A DNA stretch of 64,000 bases from Gordionus sp. m RMFG-2023 (taxonomy: Eukaryota > Nematomorpha > Gordioida > Chordodea > Parachordodidae), in assembly GCF_954871325.1 (NCBI RefSeq), contig NC_088775.1, positions 70,409,561 through 70,473,560 on the forward strand, written 5' to 3'. Below are positions 22,745 through 34,130 of this stretch, in pieces. Position 1 is the stretch's first letter. Every line of letters begins with the position of its first letter. Both the position numbers and the translations under genes were made by a program. The notes under the pieces are model-generated. The model saw nothing but the letters and a program-made list of their open reading frames with translations, was not told the origin of the DNA and made no database searches.

Positions 22745-22821
22745 TGGTGCCGAAGAAAAAAATCGAACCCTGTACCTTAGATTTTCAGTCTAATAATTAA
22801 ACCATTACATAATATTTCGGG
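22745..22821 (-). other. Primer-binding region spanning a whole tRNA-Phe(GAA)-like sequence
   Basis: The plus strand starts TGGTGCCGAAG just after the 5' LTR, a normal primer site. The match does not stop there. The complement of the next 74 bases reads as a full tRNA: CCCGAAA at the 5' end pairing with TTCGG before the CCA, an anticodon arm TTAGA-CTGAAAA-TCTAA with anticodon GAA (Phe), and GGTTCGAT as T-loop. The D arm is A/T-rich but present. Eukaryotic tRNA-Phe genes share the GCCGAAA / TTTCGGC acceptor and the CTGAAxA anticodon loop. I infer that reverse transcription once ran through the complete primer tRNA and fixed its copy in the element, rather than that this is an active tRNA gene. 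Confidence 0.65.
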
Positions 22822-23002
22822 GAACTAAAGCGTTAAGAAAATTCAATCTAATTTATACCAGGATATTTAAGGTAAAAAAAATTATATTCATGATAAATTT
22901 TTTTTACCTTTTAATTATAATATTAATAATTGTTTTATATTTAATTAATTTTGGTAGGATTTTTAAATTATTTTTAATTAGATTTTTATTAAGCACGTTA
23001 TA

Positions 23003-23440
23003 ATGTATATTAATCAGATGAATATTTGGAATTTATTTTTAGAAAATATAATTTTAATAGTTTTTGTGGTTATGATTTTAGTTTTTACATTAGGTTTAAT
23101 CATAGGGAGAAGTACAGCTTATATTAAGATAGAGAATATAGAATTAGAAAAGGTTAAGAATATATTGAGAGATGTAGAGAAGAAGATAAATATAGATAAT
23201 TACAGACGGACAGATAATTATAGACAAATAATTTGTTTTAGTTGTGGCCAGCCGGGTCACATGTCGCGACAATGTGATTTAACGAAAGATTTAAAGTGCG
23301 CAAAATGTGGCAAGAATGGCCATGTAGCTATTAAATGCAGATTAGACAATTTGATATTATGATGTATTACTTGTGGTCAAGATGGACACACACAAGAGAG
23401 ATGTAAGAAATGACTAGTGGAAGGAAATGTTAATTTTAAT
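23003..23440 (+). pseudogene. Gypsy-2 Gag-like region with membrane-type N-terminus and zinc knuckles
   Basis: The frame beginning at 23003 has a strongly hydrophobic segment at residues about 12-33 (NIILIVFVVMILVFTLGLII), followed by a charged helix and CCHC knuckles CFSCGQPGHMSRQC and CAKCGKNGHVAIKC; a third CCHC-like motif, CITCGQDGHTQERC, lies just beyond. CCHC knuckles bind nucleic acid in retroelement Gags. A membrane-spanning-like N-terminus is not usual for Gypsy Gags, and the whole region is far shorter than a standard capsid-bearing Gag. Gypsy-3 shows the same arrangement. Part of a broken element. Confidence 0.6.
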
Positions 23441-24249
23441 GATAATTTTAATAATAATTTGAATGATAATTTGAATGATAATTTTTAATGATAATTTTAA
23501 TGATAATTTTAATGATAATTTTGGTGATAATAATTTTTTAATTTTGTTAATTATAAATCAGGTATTAAGAGAAGTAAAGATAAAATGAGAGACATAAAGA
23601 TAGAGAGGAGAAATTTTGATATATATAAATCGAAAGATGCAACTTTGGTAGACGTATGAAAGGTTGAATTAGAGGATTTTTTAATGAAAAATAGATGCCC
23701 GAGAATAAAGATAAAGATTGAGGAAGCTGAAATATGTTTTTTATTAGATACAGGAGCAGAAATTAGTTTGATGAGTTTAAAGGATTTTAATAAATTTTTA
23801 CCAGGAAAAGAATTTGTTATAAAAAAGATAAGAGCCAAACAATTAGATGATAGCGTAGTGAAAATTTTACGTTATTACAGGATAAGATTATCTGGAATTA
23901 ATAGAGGTATAACTTTATGGATAACTACTTTGAATAGTGAGCCAATTTTAGGTTGGGGGGATATAAAAATATTAGATCCGGTCTTTATCGAAAATATCTT
24001 GAGAATGAATGATGAAAATAAGAAACGATAGAGAGTGATTTCGATAAACTTAAGTTGCCTAATATAGTAGATAAACAAGATGTAGTTCTCGATAAACTTA
24101 GAAATCGAACTCCAGAGTTTTTAATTGAATATAGAGACGAAGGGAATAATAGTTCTAGAGGTATAAATTCTATTGAGGCAACACCAGTTGAAATCTACAA
24201 GCAGAGAATTAAGAAGATAACAGAACAAGAAGAGATTGTTGAAGATAAA

Positions 24250-26780
24250 TGCAGCCATGAAATAAGTATAATTTTAGATCAATACATGGAGGTTTTTAAA
24301 GAGGAGTTAGGTACGCTAAAAGATGTTGAAATAGATATAAGATTATTAAGAGACTACCAGCCTAAATTTTGTGGAGTAAGAAGATTACCGTTTTCTTGGA
24401 TAGATGAGGTTGATAAGGAATTAAATAATTGGTTGAAGAAAGGTATAATACGACCCATGGTGCATAGCGACTGGGCGACACCGTTAGTCCCCATAAGAAA
24501 AGCAGATAATAGTTTAAGACTATGCATAGATTATAGAGTTTCGTTAAATCCATGGATTATCACAGTTAGTTATCCATTACCGAGGATAGAACAGTTATTA
24601 GCGAACCTGAGAGGAGCTACTTTTTTTTCGAAGATAGATTTCTCGATTGCATATTTACAGATTAAGGTGAATGAGAAAACAAGTAGATTGTTGACTATTA
24701 CAACACAGAGGATTATTTGCTTTCTGTCGTTTACCGTTTGGATTGAAAGTATCAGCTGCGATATTTCAAAGAACGATGGCTTCTTTATTTCAAGGTTTAG
24801 ATGGAATAATGTATTATTTAGATGATGTTTCAATATCAGGTAGAACCGAAGAAGAACATAATACTAGATTAGTTAAAGTATTAGATATAATATTAGAAAA
24901 TGGCTTAAGAGCTAATATGAAGAAAAGCGTTTTTGGAGTACGAGGAATAAGGTATTTAGGTCATTTTATTAAAGGAAATGAAATTACTCCAATTTCGAAG
25001 AATATAGACAAGATAGTGAATATGAGAGCGCCAAATAATAAATCTGAATTACAGTCGTTTTTAGGGGCTACGAATTATTATCATCGTTTTATACAAGATT
25101 TTGCTGAAATTGCTACGCCATTATATAATGTATTGAAGAAAATAATAAGTTTGAATGGGGAACAGCCCAAAAAGAAAGTTTTGAAAGATTGAAGATAAAG
25201 ATGGTAAGTAAACCTATACTAAATTGCTTCGATAAGAAATTAGATGTTGTTCTTGCAGTAGACGCTTCTAATTAAGGTATAGGAGGAATGTTATTACAAA
25301 TAGTTGACAATATAGAAAAGCCTATCTTATTTGTGTCAAGACAATTTAGCAATACTGAGAAGAATTATTCAACAATAGTGAAGGAAGCATTAGCTGTCAA
25401 GTTTGGTTTGACCAAATGTAAAGAGTATTTGTTAGGCCGAAGATTTTTGTTTTATACTGATCACAAACCTTTAGTAGGGCTCTTTAAGAAAAACAATAAG
25501 GAGTTGATTATTTCACCAAGGCTACAGAAATGGCTTATATTGGTAGGGAATTTTGATTTTGAAATATGATTCAGAGCAGGTAAACAGAATTGTTTACCAG
25601 ATATTTTATCGAGATTGTTTGATAAGGACTTTGAAGACAAAGACAAAGAGCCAATGATATATAGTTTAGAATATAGTGAAGCAGAGGAACTTAATAGTAA
25701 TGTTATAAGATCCTTAAAGATAGATACAAGAGAAAGGCCGATAACTTTAGAGCTGGTATCTAAGATTTCTCAACAAGATGAAGAATTAACGAGAGTTAGA
25801 GCTTGTCTGAAGGGAGATAAAGAATGGAAAGATGAAGATCAGTCCTTTAAAAACATTAAGAGTGAACTGAATATAGAAGACAATTATTTAATGAGAGGAT
25901 ATCGCTTAGTGATACCAAGTAAGTTAAGAAGAGACCTTTTAACAGCGGTACATACAGAACATAGGTATAGAAAGAATGAAGAATAAAGCAAGAGAATACA
26001 TTTGGTGGCCAAGAATGAATAAGGAAATAGTTATCTAAGAGCTGTGAAACATGTAATATGTGTGCTAATTTACCGGCAAAAAATAAGGAAGATAAATGGC
26101 CTGAGACAAATGTGCCATGTGAAAGAATACACGTAGATTTTTTAGAATTTGAAAGGAAAAATCACTTTATTATGGTAGATGCTGGTTCAAAATGGATAGA
26201 TTGTCAACAGGTATTTGGCCTATCTACAAAAGTAGCGTTGAATAAGTTAAAAGATTTTGTAAGTAAATATGGATTAATGAAGACATTAGTATCTGATGGT
26301 GGTCCAGCGTTCAGAGGTAGAGCATTTGATAAGTTTTGTGATAGATGGAAGATTGAACATTTATTATCTCCACCACATTATTCAAGAAGTAATGGACAAG
26401 CTGAACGAATGGTAGCTATCGTTAAAAATTGGTTAAAAAAAGAAAGATATGGAGAGGGAAAATGGTGGTTATTGTTATTAGCATATAACAATACTAAGAC
26501 TAGCAAGGGGACTTCTCCAGCAGAGATGTTTTTAGATAGAAAAACAAGAACTGAATTAGATTTTTTGAAAGAAAAAGAAAAGCCAAAAGATATTCCTTAT
26601 TGTGAGAAATTTAAGGTTGGTAGCTTAGTTTGGATACTACTTTTTGATGGTCCAATTAAATGGGGGAAAGGTATAGTAAGAAGAAATATAGGAAGAAGAA
26701 AGGTAGAAGTAGAAATTGAAGGACAAGCCGAAGTATGTTTCAGACATATTAAACAGTTAAGACCTAGAGGGGTCAGTTAT
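24250..26780 (+). pseudogene. Gypsy-2 pol region: RT, RNase H, integrase
   Basis: Ordered pol motifs typical of Ty3/Gypsy: RT fingers (KKGIIRPMVHSDWATPLV), the YYLDD catalytic box (about 24810-24830), the LGATNYYHRFI connection, RNase H KEALAVKF and YTDHKPL motifs, integrase core DGGPAFRG and SNGQAERM, and a C-terminal LVWIL...RRNIGRR segment. The preceding retropepsin has LLDTGAEISLM. The region is interrupted in several places and is treated as a fossil. Confidence 0.85.
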
Positions 26781-26786
26781 TAAACG

Positions 26787-27260
26787 TGGAAATTTTAAAA
26801 TGGAAGATAAACATAATCGATTTGTTTGTGGTAACAAGTGACAATTATGAGAATCTTGATTTTAAATTTGATGATATACATAATTGAGTTGTTAAACAAC
26901 TCTGGTAAAATTATGAGAATCATAACTGTGGAAATTTTAAAATTGTTGATAAACATAATCGATTTGTTGGTGGTAACAAGTGACAATTATGAGAATCTTG
27001 ATTTTAAATGATGATCTGGTTAAATTATGAGAATCATAACTGTGGAAATTTTAAAATTGTTGATAAACATAATCGATTCGTTGGTGGTAACAAGTGATAA
27101 TTATGAGAATCTTGATTTTAAATGTTGATGATATACATGATTGAGTTGTTGTTAAACAACTCTGGTTACTGTGGAAATTTTAAAATTGTTGATAAACATA
27201 ATCGATTCGTTTGTGGTAACAAGTGACAATTATGAGAATCTTGATATATATTGTTATACA
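26787..27260. repeat. Tandem repeats in the 3' region of Gypsy-2
   Basis: Four copies starting GTGGAAATTTTAAAAT at about 26787, 26928, 27041 and 27171, each with GATAAACATAATCGATT and GTAACAAGTGACAATTATGA; unit 113-141 bp. Located between pol and the accessory frame, where some LTR elements keep regulatory repeats; function unknown. Confidence 0.8.
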
Positions 27261-27283
27261 TGTATAGTTAAATTCGTTTATAG

Positions 27284-27616
27284 ATGGCGTCGTATTTTAG
27301 AATTGGGAATAAGATCCTTAAAATAGAAATTAGAGAAATAGACGGGACGGTGGAATCCAGAAGATGGTTAGACGCGGCTAGGGAAGAAGCTCAGAATCGT
27401 TACGGTGAGATGTTGCAAGAACTAACAAGAGTAACAGAGAGACGATGGGTGCCCGAAGGTTCCAAGAAAAGGAAGACCGATTGTTGGTCATGCGGAGGCA
27501 ATCACCTAATGCGAGTTTGCCCGTCATTATATGTAGCTAATGACAGTTCGGTAGTATCCCGGCCCATTCAAGAAGAGGTGATTAAAGGGAATTTAGCTGA
27601 AGAGTCAATAGAATAG
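27284..27616 (+). CDS. Gypsy-2 3' accessory ORF with one zinc knuckle
   Basis: Open frame of 110 codons between the 3' repeats and the polypurine tract. The product starts MASYFRIGNKILKIEIREID, has a charged, probably helical middle (LDAAREEAQNRYGEMLQELT) and a CWSCGGNHLMRVC motif near residue 70, a CCHC-like knuckle with one residue fewer before the His. Its base composition is noticeably richer in G and C than the pol region. The position after pol corresponds to where some LTR elements carry env or accessory genes, but there is no signal peptide or membrane segment, so it is not an envelope. It could be a displaced nucleocapsid-like protein. Function is unknown. Confidence 0.5.
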   Translation: MASYFRIGNKILKIEIREIDGTVESRRWLDAAREEAQNRYGEMLQELTRVTERRWVPEGSKKRKTDCWSCGGNHLMRVCPSLYVANDSSVVSRPIQEEVIKGNLAEESIE

Positions 27617-27640
27617 GAAAGACAAATTTAAGGAGGAAGG

Positions 27641-28243
27641 TGTCGTGATTATGTTAGACAATATTATTTTATTTATGCAAATATTTCTTGTTATGAGTTC
27701 GTTTAATTATATTATAATACTTATCGATATATTCAAATTTTTCTTATTATAAGTACGTTTAATTATATTATAATATTTGTCGATATATTCAAATTTTATT
27801 TTGGGTAATTTTCATGTTTAACGGTAGATTATATTTATGATAAACAGAAAAAAGCAAATTGAAAATAGATTTGAATATTTAGTCTTTTTTAGTTTATAAA
27901 TTGTTTAAATATATTTTTGAATAGCGATAACTGTAAATAATTTAATTAATGAGTATAAAAACTCTAATTTTTTACCATTCGAGATTATTAAATTTTTTAT
28001 TATAATTTTTTCTAAATTTTATATTTTATTGATTATCAAAATAAAATCGTCAAGTTCATTAATTCGTTTTCTTTTTATATTATATATATATTTATCCTAA
28101 TTTATTTTAATATATTTTATTCTTTCTTTTATTTAGATTCAACTATAATAAGAATTCTAAGTGAGAGATCTAATTAACATCGATAATAAATTAATCAACT
28201 TTCTATACACAACTTCAACTCAAGCTTACACTCACTTGCAACA
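27641..28243 (+). repeat. Gypsy-2 3' LTR
   Basis: 603 bp, TGTCGTG...CAACA, preceded by the polypurine tract and followed by TTGCC. Highly similar to 22216-22742; the length difference lies mainly in a T-rich block near 28056-28140. Confidence 0.9.
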
Positions 28244-28248
28244 TTGCC

Positions 28249-29024
28249 ATTTATATTATTGAGAAAATTTTTCAAAATTAGGATCAAATGAAGGGGAAAT
28301 ATCTGATTTACCTATATCATTCTACTGGTTAGCTCCTGCCTGGTATTTATATGAAAATCATGAATACATATTAAAGTACCATGCTAAAAATATGTTCATT
28401 CTATTTTAAATTTTAAAAAAACCACCACCTTTCCAAATGATTTATTACTTAGTTACAAAATATAAGTTTAAATTTAAGACATTGTTAATTACAATAGAAA
28501 AAATAAAAAGATATTCTAAGTTAAGAAATAATAGGAGGTGAACTTTAATCATAGTCAAATTATATATAAGTTAAACAAAAAAGTTATACATTTAATCAAA
28601 AATGTTATAATAAGTTATGAAAAATATACATTCTACAATTAAATTATGAAGTTATGAGAAAATAAACAAAACTATGGAATGCATGTAGAAAGGACAATTT
28701 CAGAAAAGATAAGAGAGATGCAAATATTTACTTATGCATAAAAATTACCTAATTAAGAGTTATAAAGTTGTATAAAATTCAATGTGGAATGGATCCTTTT
28801 TAAGGGTTTTAACATAAAACTCTCAATCTGCAAGAATAAATTTTTAGATTTTAAAATACAAATGAATAAAAATTTATTTTAAAAGACTTTTTAATTGTAC
28901 ACATAAATTAAAATTACTAAATATATACTTTATTAACATATTTTATAAAAATAATGGAAAATTTTAGAATAACCCTAAATAAATATAAATTTTTAAATAA
29001 CACCTCAAAGATAGGAAAATTTCT
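28249..29024. repeat. Family A, right part
   Basis: Resumes family A after Gypsy-2. From about 28490 to 29020 it is nearly identical to 35570-36100 (starting AATAGAAAAAATAAAAAG and ending GATAGGAAAATTTCTGATT), and more divergent before that. No gene. Confidence 0.8.
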
Positions 29025-30690
29025 GATTACTGAAAGTCTTCATTCTTGGTCTTGTTGGGTATGACTTGGTCTGGGAGGGGGGGGGGTGTAAAAAATAATT
29101 TTTTTGATAGTATCAAATAAAAGGTAATTAAAATATTTTTTTATTGTAATAATAATAATCACTCATAGAGGGCGGGTCTAGGTCTTGGGGGATCAGGAAT
29201 ATTTTTATCAACACAAAATATCGATATGGGTATCAAATAAAAGATAATTTAAATATCTTTAGATTGAAAGTATTTATTTTTGTCTTCGTGGGTATGACTT
29301 GGTCTGGGAGATAGATGGAGGGGGGGGGGGGTGTAAAAATATATTTTTTTGATATGGGTATCAAATAAAAGGTAATTGAAATATTTTTTTTATAATTATA
29401 ATAATCACTCATAGAGGGTGGGTCTAGGTCATGGGTCAGGAATATTTTTATCAACACAAAATATCGATATGGGTATCAAATAAAAGCTAATTTAAATATC
29501 TTTAGATTGAAAGTATTTATTTTTGTCTTAATGGGTATGACTTGGTCTGGGAGATAGATGGGGGTGGGGGGTGTAAAAAATATATTTTTTTGATATGGGT
29601 ATCAAATAAAAGGTAATTAAAATATTTTTTATTGTAATATTAATCACTGATAGAGGGCGGGTCTAGGTTTGGGGGGTCAGGAATATTTTTATCAACACAA
29701 AATATCGATATGGGTATCAAATAAAAGTTAATTTAAATATCATTAAATTGAAAGTATTCATTTTTTGACTTGATGGGTATGACTTGGTCTGGGGAGTAGA
29801 TAGAGATGGGGGGGATGTAAAAAATAATTTTTTTGATAGTATCAAATAAAAGGTTATTAAAATATTTTTTCATTGTAATAATAATAATCACTCATAGAGG
29901 GCGGGTCTAGGTCTTGGGGGATCAGGAATATTTTTATCAACACAAAATATCGATATGGGTATCAAATAAAAGATAATTTAAATATCTTTAGATTGAAAGT
30001 ATTTATTTTTGTCTTCATGGGTATGACTTGGTCTGGGAGATAGGTGGAAGGGGGGGGGAGGGGGGGGTTACAAATTTTTTATTTTGATATGGGTATCAAA
30101 TAAAAGGTAATTAAAATATTTTTTTATTGTAATAATAATCATTCATAGAGGGCGGGTCTAGGTTTGGGGGGGGGGGGTCAGGAATTTTTTTATCAAACAA
30201 AATATCAATATGGGTATCAAATAAAAGTTAATTTAAATATCATTAGATTGAAAGTATTCATTTTTTGTCTTGATGGGTATGACTTGGTCTGGGGAGTAGA
30301 TGGGGGTGGGGGGGGGTGTAAAAAATATTTTTTTTTTATATGGGTATCAAATAAAAGGTAATTAAAATATTATTTCATTGTAATAATAATAATCCCTCAT
30401 ACCTGGCGGGAATTCTTGTGGGGGGGGGGAGGGGTCAGGAATATTTTTTGAACACAAAATATCGATAAGGGTATCAAATAAAAGCTAGTTTAAATATCTC
30501 TGTAATAATTATACTCTAAGTAGGCGGGAAAGATCTTAGGTGGTCAGGAATATTTATATGAACACAAATATTGATATAGGAATCTAATAAAAGGTATTTT
30601 AAATATCTTTTGACTGAAAAAGTATTTATTATTATAAAGGGTTGGACTTGATCTGAGAATGGGGGGGGGGGGGGGTAAAAATAAAAATTT
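29025..30690. repeat. 240-bp G-tract satellite, G-rich orientation
   Basis: About seven tandem monomers of roughly 240 bp (GGGTATGACTTGGTCTGG recurs at about 29059, 29292, 29535, 29777, 30020 and 30277). Each has a run of 7-14 G, then TTTTGATATGGGTATCAAATAAAAG and CACTCATAGAGGGCGGGTCTAGG. Later monomers decay. Related blocks lie at 44310-44530, 51490-52010, 55140-55590, 56280-57270 and 61836-61890, in both orientations. No gene; open frames over the G runs are chance. Confidence 0.9.
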
Positions 30691-31055
30691 ATATAAATAG
30701 TATTTATAAAATTTTTTGATTATATTAATTTTATCAGCCTAAATGGATATCTTAAGAGGTAATGAATATTATTATACACGCAAAACATAAACAAAGGTAT
30801 TAAATAAATGTTAATATTAGACTTCAATATTAAATATCAATATAAGCAGGGGTTAAATATAGTCATTGCTTTTTAAAAACTCATTGTAGCCTAATGATAA
30901 AATTATTTGCTAGCAACTTCATCTAATTTGTAAATCTCAAAATTTCAGCTATATTTGAAACCATTTATAAGCAAATTATCTCTATTATTATATTTTTTTC
31001 AAGCCATATAATCAACACATATTTTATTGAATTTGATAATTAAAATTTAAATTAT
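30691..31055. other. No gene seen
   Basis: A/T-rich spacer. Confidence 0.5.
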
Positions 31056-31480
31056 AACTAGTAGAAAGCCCGTCAAAAATAATGGGGAATGAGATTTTTA
31101 TTTATTTTTTTAAGATAGATGTCGTGCCAGATCTCTCACAATATTAGGAAGCATATAATTATCAAAGTTTATCCAGCCCAGCTCAACTCTTAATAATTTG
31201 TTAAAGATATTCATATGTCAGGTACAAGCTAATATAATTTTGAGGTTCCAAGCCCAGTCGTATCCAATAAAATTTTGAAAATTTTTTCCCACCTCGGAGA
31301 TAGTTAAATTTTTAATTGATTTATCATCACATGAAGGGGAATTATCTGATTTACCAATTAGTTTAAGATGTAAAAAAAACATGTGAATTCCATATTAAGG
31401 GAAACTGGGAAGGCATGCGCAAACCACTTATTAGAGAATCATGACAAATAAAATAAAAATAACCGACTCTTATACTTTTT
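31056..31480. repeat. Family A, truncated copy
   Basis: Starts ACTAGTAGAAAGCCCGTC, then GGGGAATGAGATTTT and CCAAGCCCAG motifs, and reaches GAAACTGGGAAGGC...GAGAATCATGACA, which is found again at about 33225-33270. Confidence 0.65.
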
Positions 31481-31800
31481 GGTAATATGATCAATAAATT
31501 ATAATTATATATAAAAAATAAATTTTTGTTTATTATATAGGGTTATGGTAGCTTTTCGGATGAATTTAATGTATGTCTTGCATTTCCCTCCCAAATTATT
31601 TGTCTATATTTTATTTTAAGTAAAAAAAAAATGCTATTTATTTAAATAACAAAAATGCCATTAACCACTAATGAAACTTATATGCAAATTATATATATAT
31701 ATATTTTTTTTAAGAAAATATTTTTTATTGACATATAAATTTAGGCTAATTTTTTTAAAAAATAATGAGGAATAAATATTATGTTGTGTATTATATAAAA
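31481..31800. other. No gene seen
   Basis: A/T-rich; nothing recognised. Confidence 0.4.
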
Positions 31801-32281
31801 TTAAGAGCAAATCCTTGTTGACATCTTTATTTTTGATGGAAAAAGAGACAAAATAAATCTGGAAGGTAGTCTGGAAAGGAAATAATTAATGTACAATTTC
31901 CTATCATTTAGGGTTGTAGATGAAAGTAATGACGGATTACCAAAGCAGTGTACAAAACACAATACTTCCTGATGAAGATGAGTCATATGCCTATGCCTAA
32001 ATAAATATATATATATAAGGCTTACTTTATTTTGCGTTGTTAATAGATTTTGTAGGGCCTCGCTATCCCTGGAGCGTTTCTTTTTTTGATTGACCTGACA
32101 TCTTTTTCTTTTATTAATGACGGATAAATCACCACCTGTACAATCATTAACTGAGGTTAGGACATGGCTTGTTATCTAAAATAAAAACAAAAGAATAATT
32201 AAAAAACATATTAATGTATTAAACCTGAAGAGGAGTCAATATTAGGTTAACCTCTCGAGAAATAGTGGGAATATCATCCAT
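31801..32281 (-). CDS. Possible three-exon gene, 124 residues, unknown
   Basis: On the minus strand an ATG at 32281 opens exon 1 (32225-32281, 19 codons, MDDIPTISREVNLILTPLQ). Exon 2 is 32026-32175 (50 codons, including NKRKRCQVNQKKKRSRDSEA) and exon 3 is 31801-31968 (55 codons and TAA at 31801-31803). The introns would be 49 and 57 nt with GT...AG ends, phase 0. The donor GTTTAA of intron 1 is weak and GTAAGC of intron 2 is good. The product has a basic KKKR cluster like a nuclear signal and no domain I recognise. Its context is repeats only, so it may be a host gene fragment or the start of an unknown element's gene. Its ten N-terminal residues resemble exon 1 of the hAT gene at 57279-61835 (MDDSIISIGE), possibly by chance. 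Confidence 0.35.
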
Positions 32282-32830
32282 CAGAAGCTAAAATAGATGT
32301 ATTCTAAAATGAAAAGTATAAGCATTTTTAGTATATATAGATGTATAACTTTATTATGCATTTGGTAGATTTTATTGTTCACGTCATATGAACCAGAATA
32401 AATTTTTTGCTTGAATATGAGTTGAATTAAGAATTGAATGATATTTATTTTTTGATAAACCCAACTTTCGGCTGGAGTGTGTAGCCTGAGGTAGGGAAAT
32501 AAGAGAAAATTAAATGGAAAGTAAATAGGTAAATTAAAAGGGAAAGGAAGGTAAAGATAAAGAAAATTAAAAAGTGAAGATAGGAAAGGGAAATGATAAG
32601 AACGGGGAAGATAATAAAAGAAATTAAAAGGGAAAGAAAGGAAAAGAAAATTTTAGTATTTTTTAAATTTTGATTTTTCCCATATTATTTGAGACTGTTG
32701 TTAAAATAATGAATGTTAGTGATATCTTTAGTAGGGATACATATGTTGTCGGCATAGCATAATCAGTCTACATTTTGTATGTTACTGAAAACTATTCTTT
32801 GAGTTAAAATATATATCTTTATAAAAATAT
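32282..32830. other. No gene; purine-rich strand at 32490-32660
   Basis: No frame. From about 32490 to 32660 the plus strand is almost all purine (GGGAAA, GGAAAGG, AAGATAAAG units), a long polypurine stretch. Confidence 0.5.
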
Positions 32831-33300
32831 TAACATAAGACTAGCATTTTACATTAAAAAATCCCAATATAGGTTCAAGCCTACAATATTTGGAAAAAAT
32901 TTCCAAGCATCCAAGATCTTAATAATTTAAAAAGATTTTCTTAAGCCCATTTCAATCCCTAATAATTTTTGAAAACCAAGCCAATATTAATTTTGAGAAA
33001 TATTTTTAAAGCCCAGTCCAACCCATAATAATTTTGAAAAAATTTTCCCAAGCCTAGAGATATAAAATTTATTGAATTAACTCAGTTATGAATTTCTATA
33101 TAAAATAATAATAATTTGTAATATAATATTTAGTAAATAATGTATTACTTTGACAATTGGTTTTAATATGGCCTCCTACAATTGCACTAATTTTGAAAAA
33201 AATCATGTGAATTGGTAGTAAGGGAAACTGAGAAAGCCTGAACAAAGCACATATTAGAGAATCATGACAAAATAACGTCTGCTCGTATATGTGAAGAGAA
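32831..33300. repeat. Family A, internal fragment
   Basis: CCAAGCCCA...AATTTTGAAAA motifs and AAATCATGTGAATTGGTAGTAAGG to GAGAATCATGACA match 31180-31450. Truncated at both ends. Confidence 0.55.
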
Positions 33301-34130
33301 ATTTAGTTTAATTTAACACAATTTAATAGACTTATTCAAATATTTAAAATTTTCAAAACAGGGAAATGTGATTGAATTAGGCAATTTATATGAAGTAGTT
33401 GCTTGAAATATTTAGTGATACATAGTGAAAGTAAGTGTTAAAGAGTAACCCAGTTTACATTGGTCATAATGTTTTTGAACCACATAAGAGCAACCTGCAT
33501 TCAAATTTCCTATTTTTTAATTAACACTTTCTTGATTAAATTTACCAACGCTTTAACTTAATTAAAGATTCTTATTCTTAATTTATAAAGTAGATAAAAC
33601 ATTTAGTATAATTAACCTAATTTAATATTCTTATTTAAATATTTAAACTTCAGAAAACAAACAGTTATAAGTGAATAAGGCAATTATAAGGATTAGTTGC
33701 CTGAAAGGTTTTGTGATATTATAATGAAGGGTATGGAGTGAAAAGTGTAAGTGATATGTAAGTGTTAAATGATCCATAGCCTTCAGCCTGTTTCACATGA
33801 AAATCCTAAAGTGCCCTTATTTAGAGAATTTTTTAAATAACTGGCACTCCGTTTCAGGAAATCAAGGAAAATGATTAACTTGTTGAACCGTCGTCCAAGC
33901 AGTATTATTTATAGTTCTAAATCGCTAAAGGTAATAATCGCTAAAAATAATAAAAAATATAATCTATTTAAAAATAAATTAAGACTGTTGGTAGGATCAT
34001 CTGTTTGTATAAAATAAATAAATAAAATCAACAAATAAAAAAAATAAAAATAAATACGTACCGATGTCATGACGTCACGATGACGTAGTGAGGACATCGG
34101 AAAATTATAATATAGATTTTGCAATTATTT
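33301..34130. other. No gene seen
   Basis: Two diverged copies of an approximately 250-bp segment (TTTAGTTTAATTTAACACAATTTAAT..., about 33300-33450 and 33600-33760) lie in tandem. No supportable frame. Confidence 0.4.

Larger units (their letters stand above)
22216..28243 (+). mobile_element. Gypsy-2, LTR retrotransposon (Ty3/Gypsy), broken
   Basis: A fossil LTR element with TGTCGTGATT...TTGCAACA repeats at 22216-22742 and 27641-28243, 5-bp TSD TTGCC (22211-22215, 28244-28248), and a polypurine tract AAGGAGGAAGG at 27630-27640. Parts in order on the plus strand: a short Gag-like region with zinc knuckles (about 23000-23440), retropepsin (about 23680-24000), reverse transcriptase (about 24250-25150), RNase H (about 25200-25600), integrase with its zinc-binding head and D,D,E core (about 25900-26780), a tandem-repeat zone (26787-27260) and a 3' accessory frame (27284-27616). 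It carries several breaks, roughly five to eight. The two LTRs are similar but of unequal length, suggesting moderate age. It split family A. Confidence 0.9.

Noticed and set aside
22745-22821. Functional nuclear tRNA-Phe gene
   Set aside because: It abuts the 5' LTR at the primer-site position, has an encoded CCA end, a mismatched first acceptor pair and a weak T stem; a fixed primer copy is the better reading.
29233-30361. Short open frames over the poly-G satellite with Pro- or Gly-rich peptides
   Set aside because: Translations of poly-G/poly-C tracts; phase changes with tract length between monomers.
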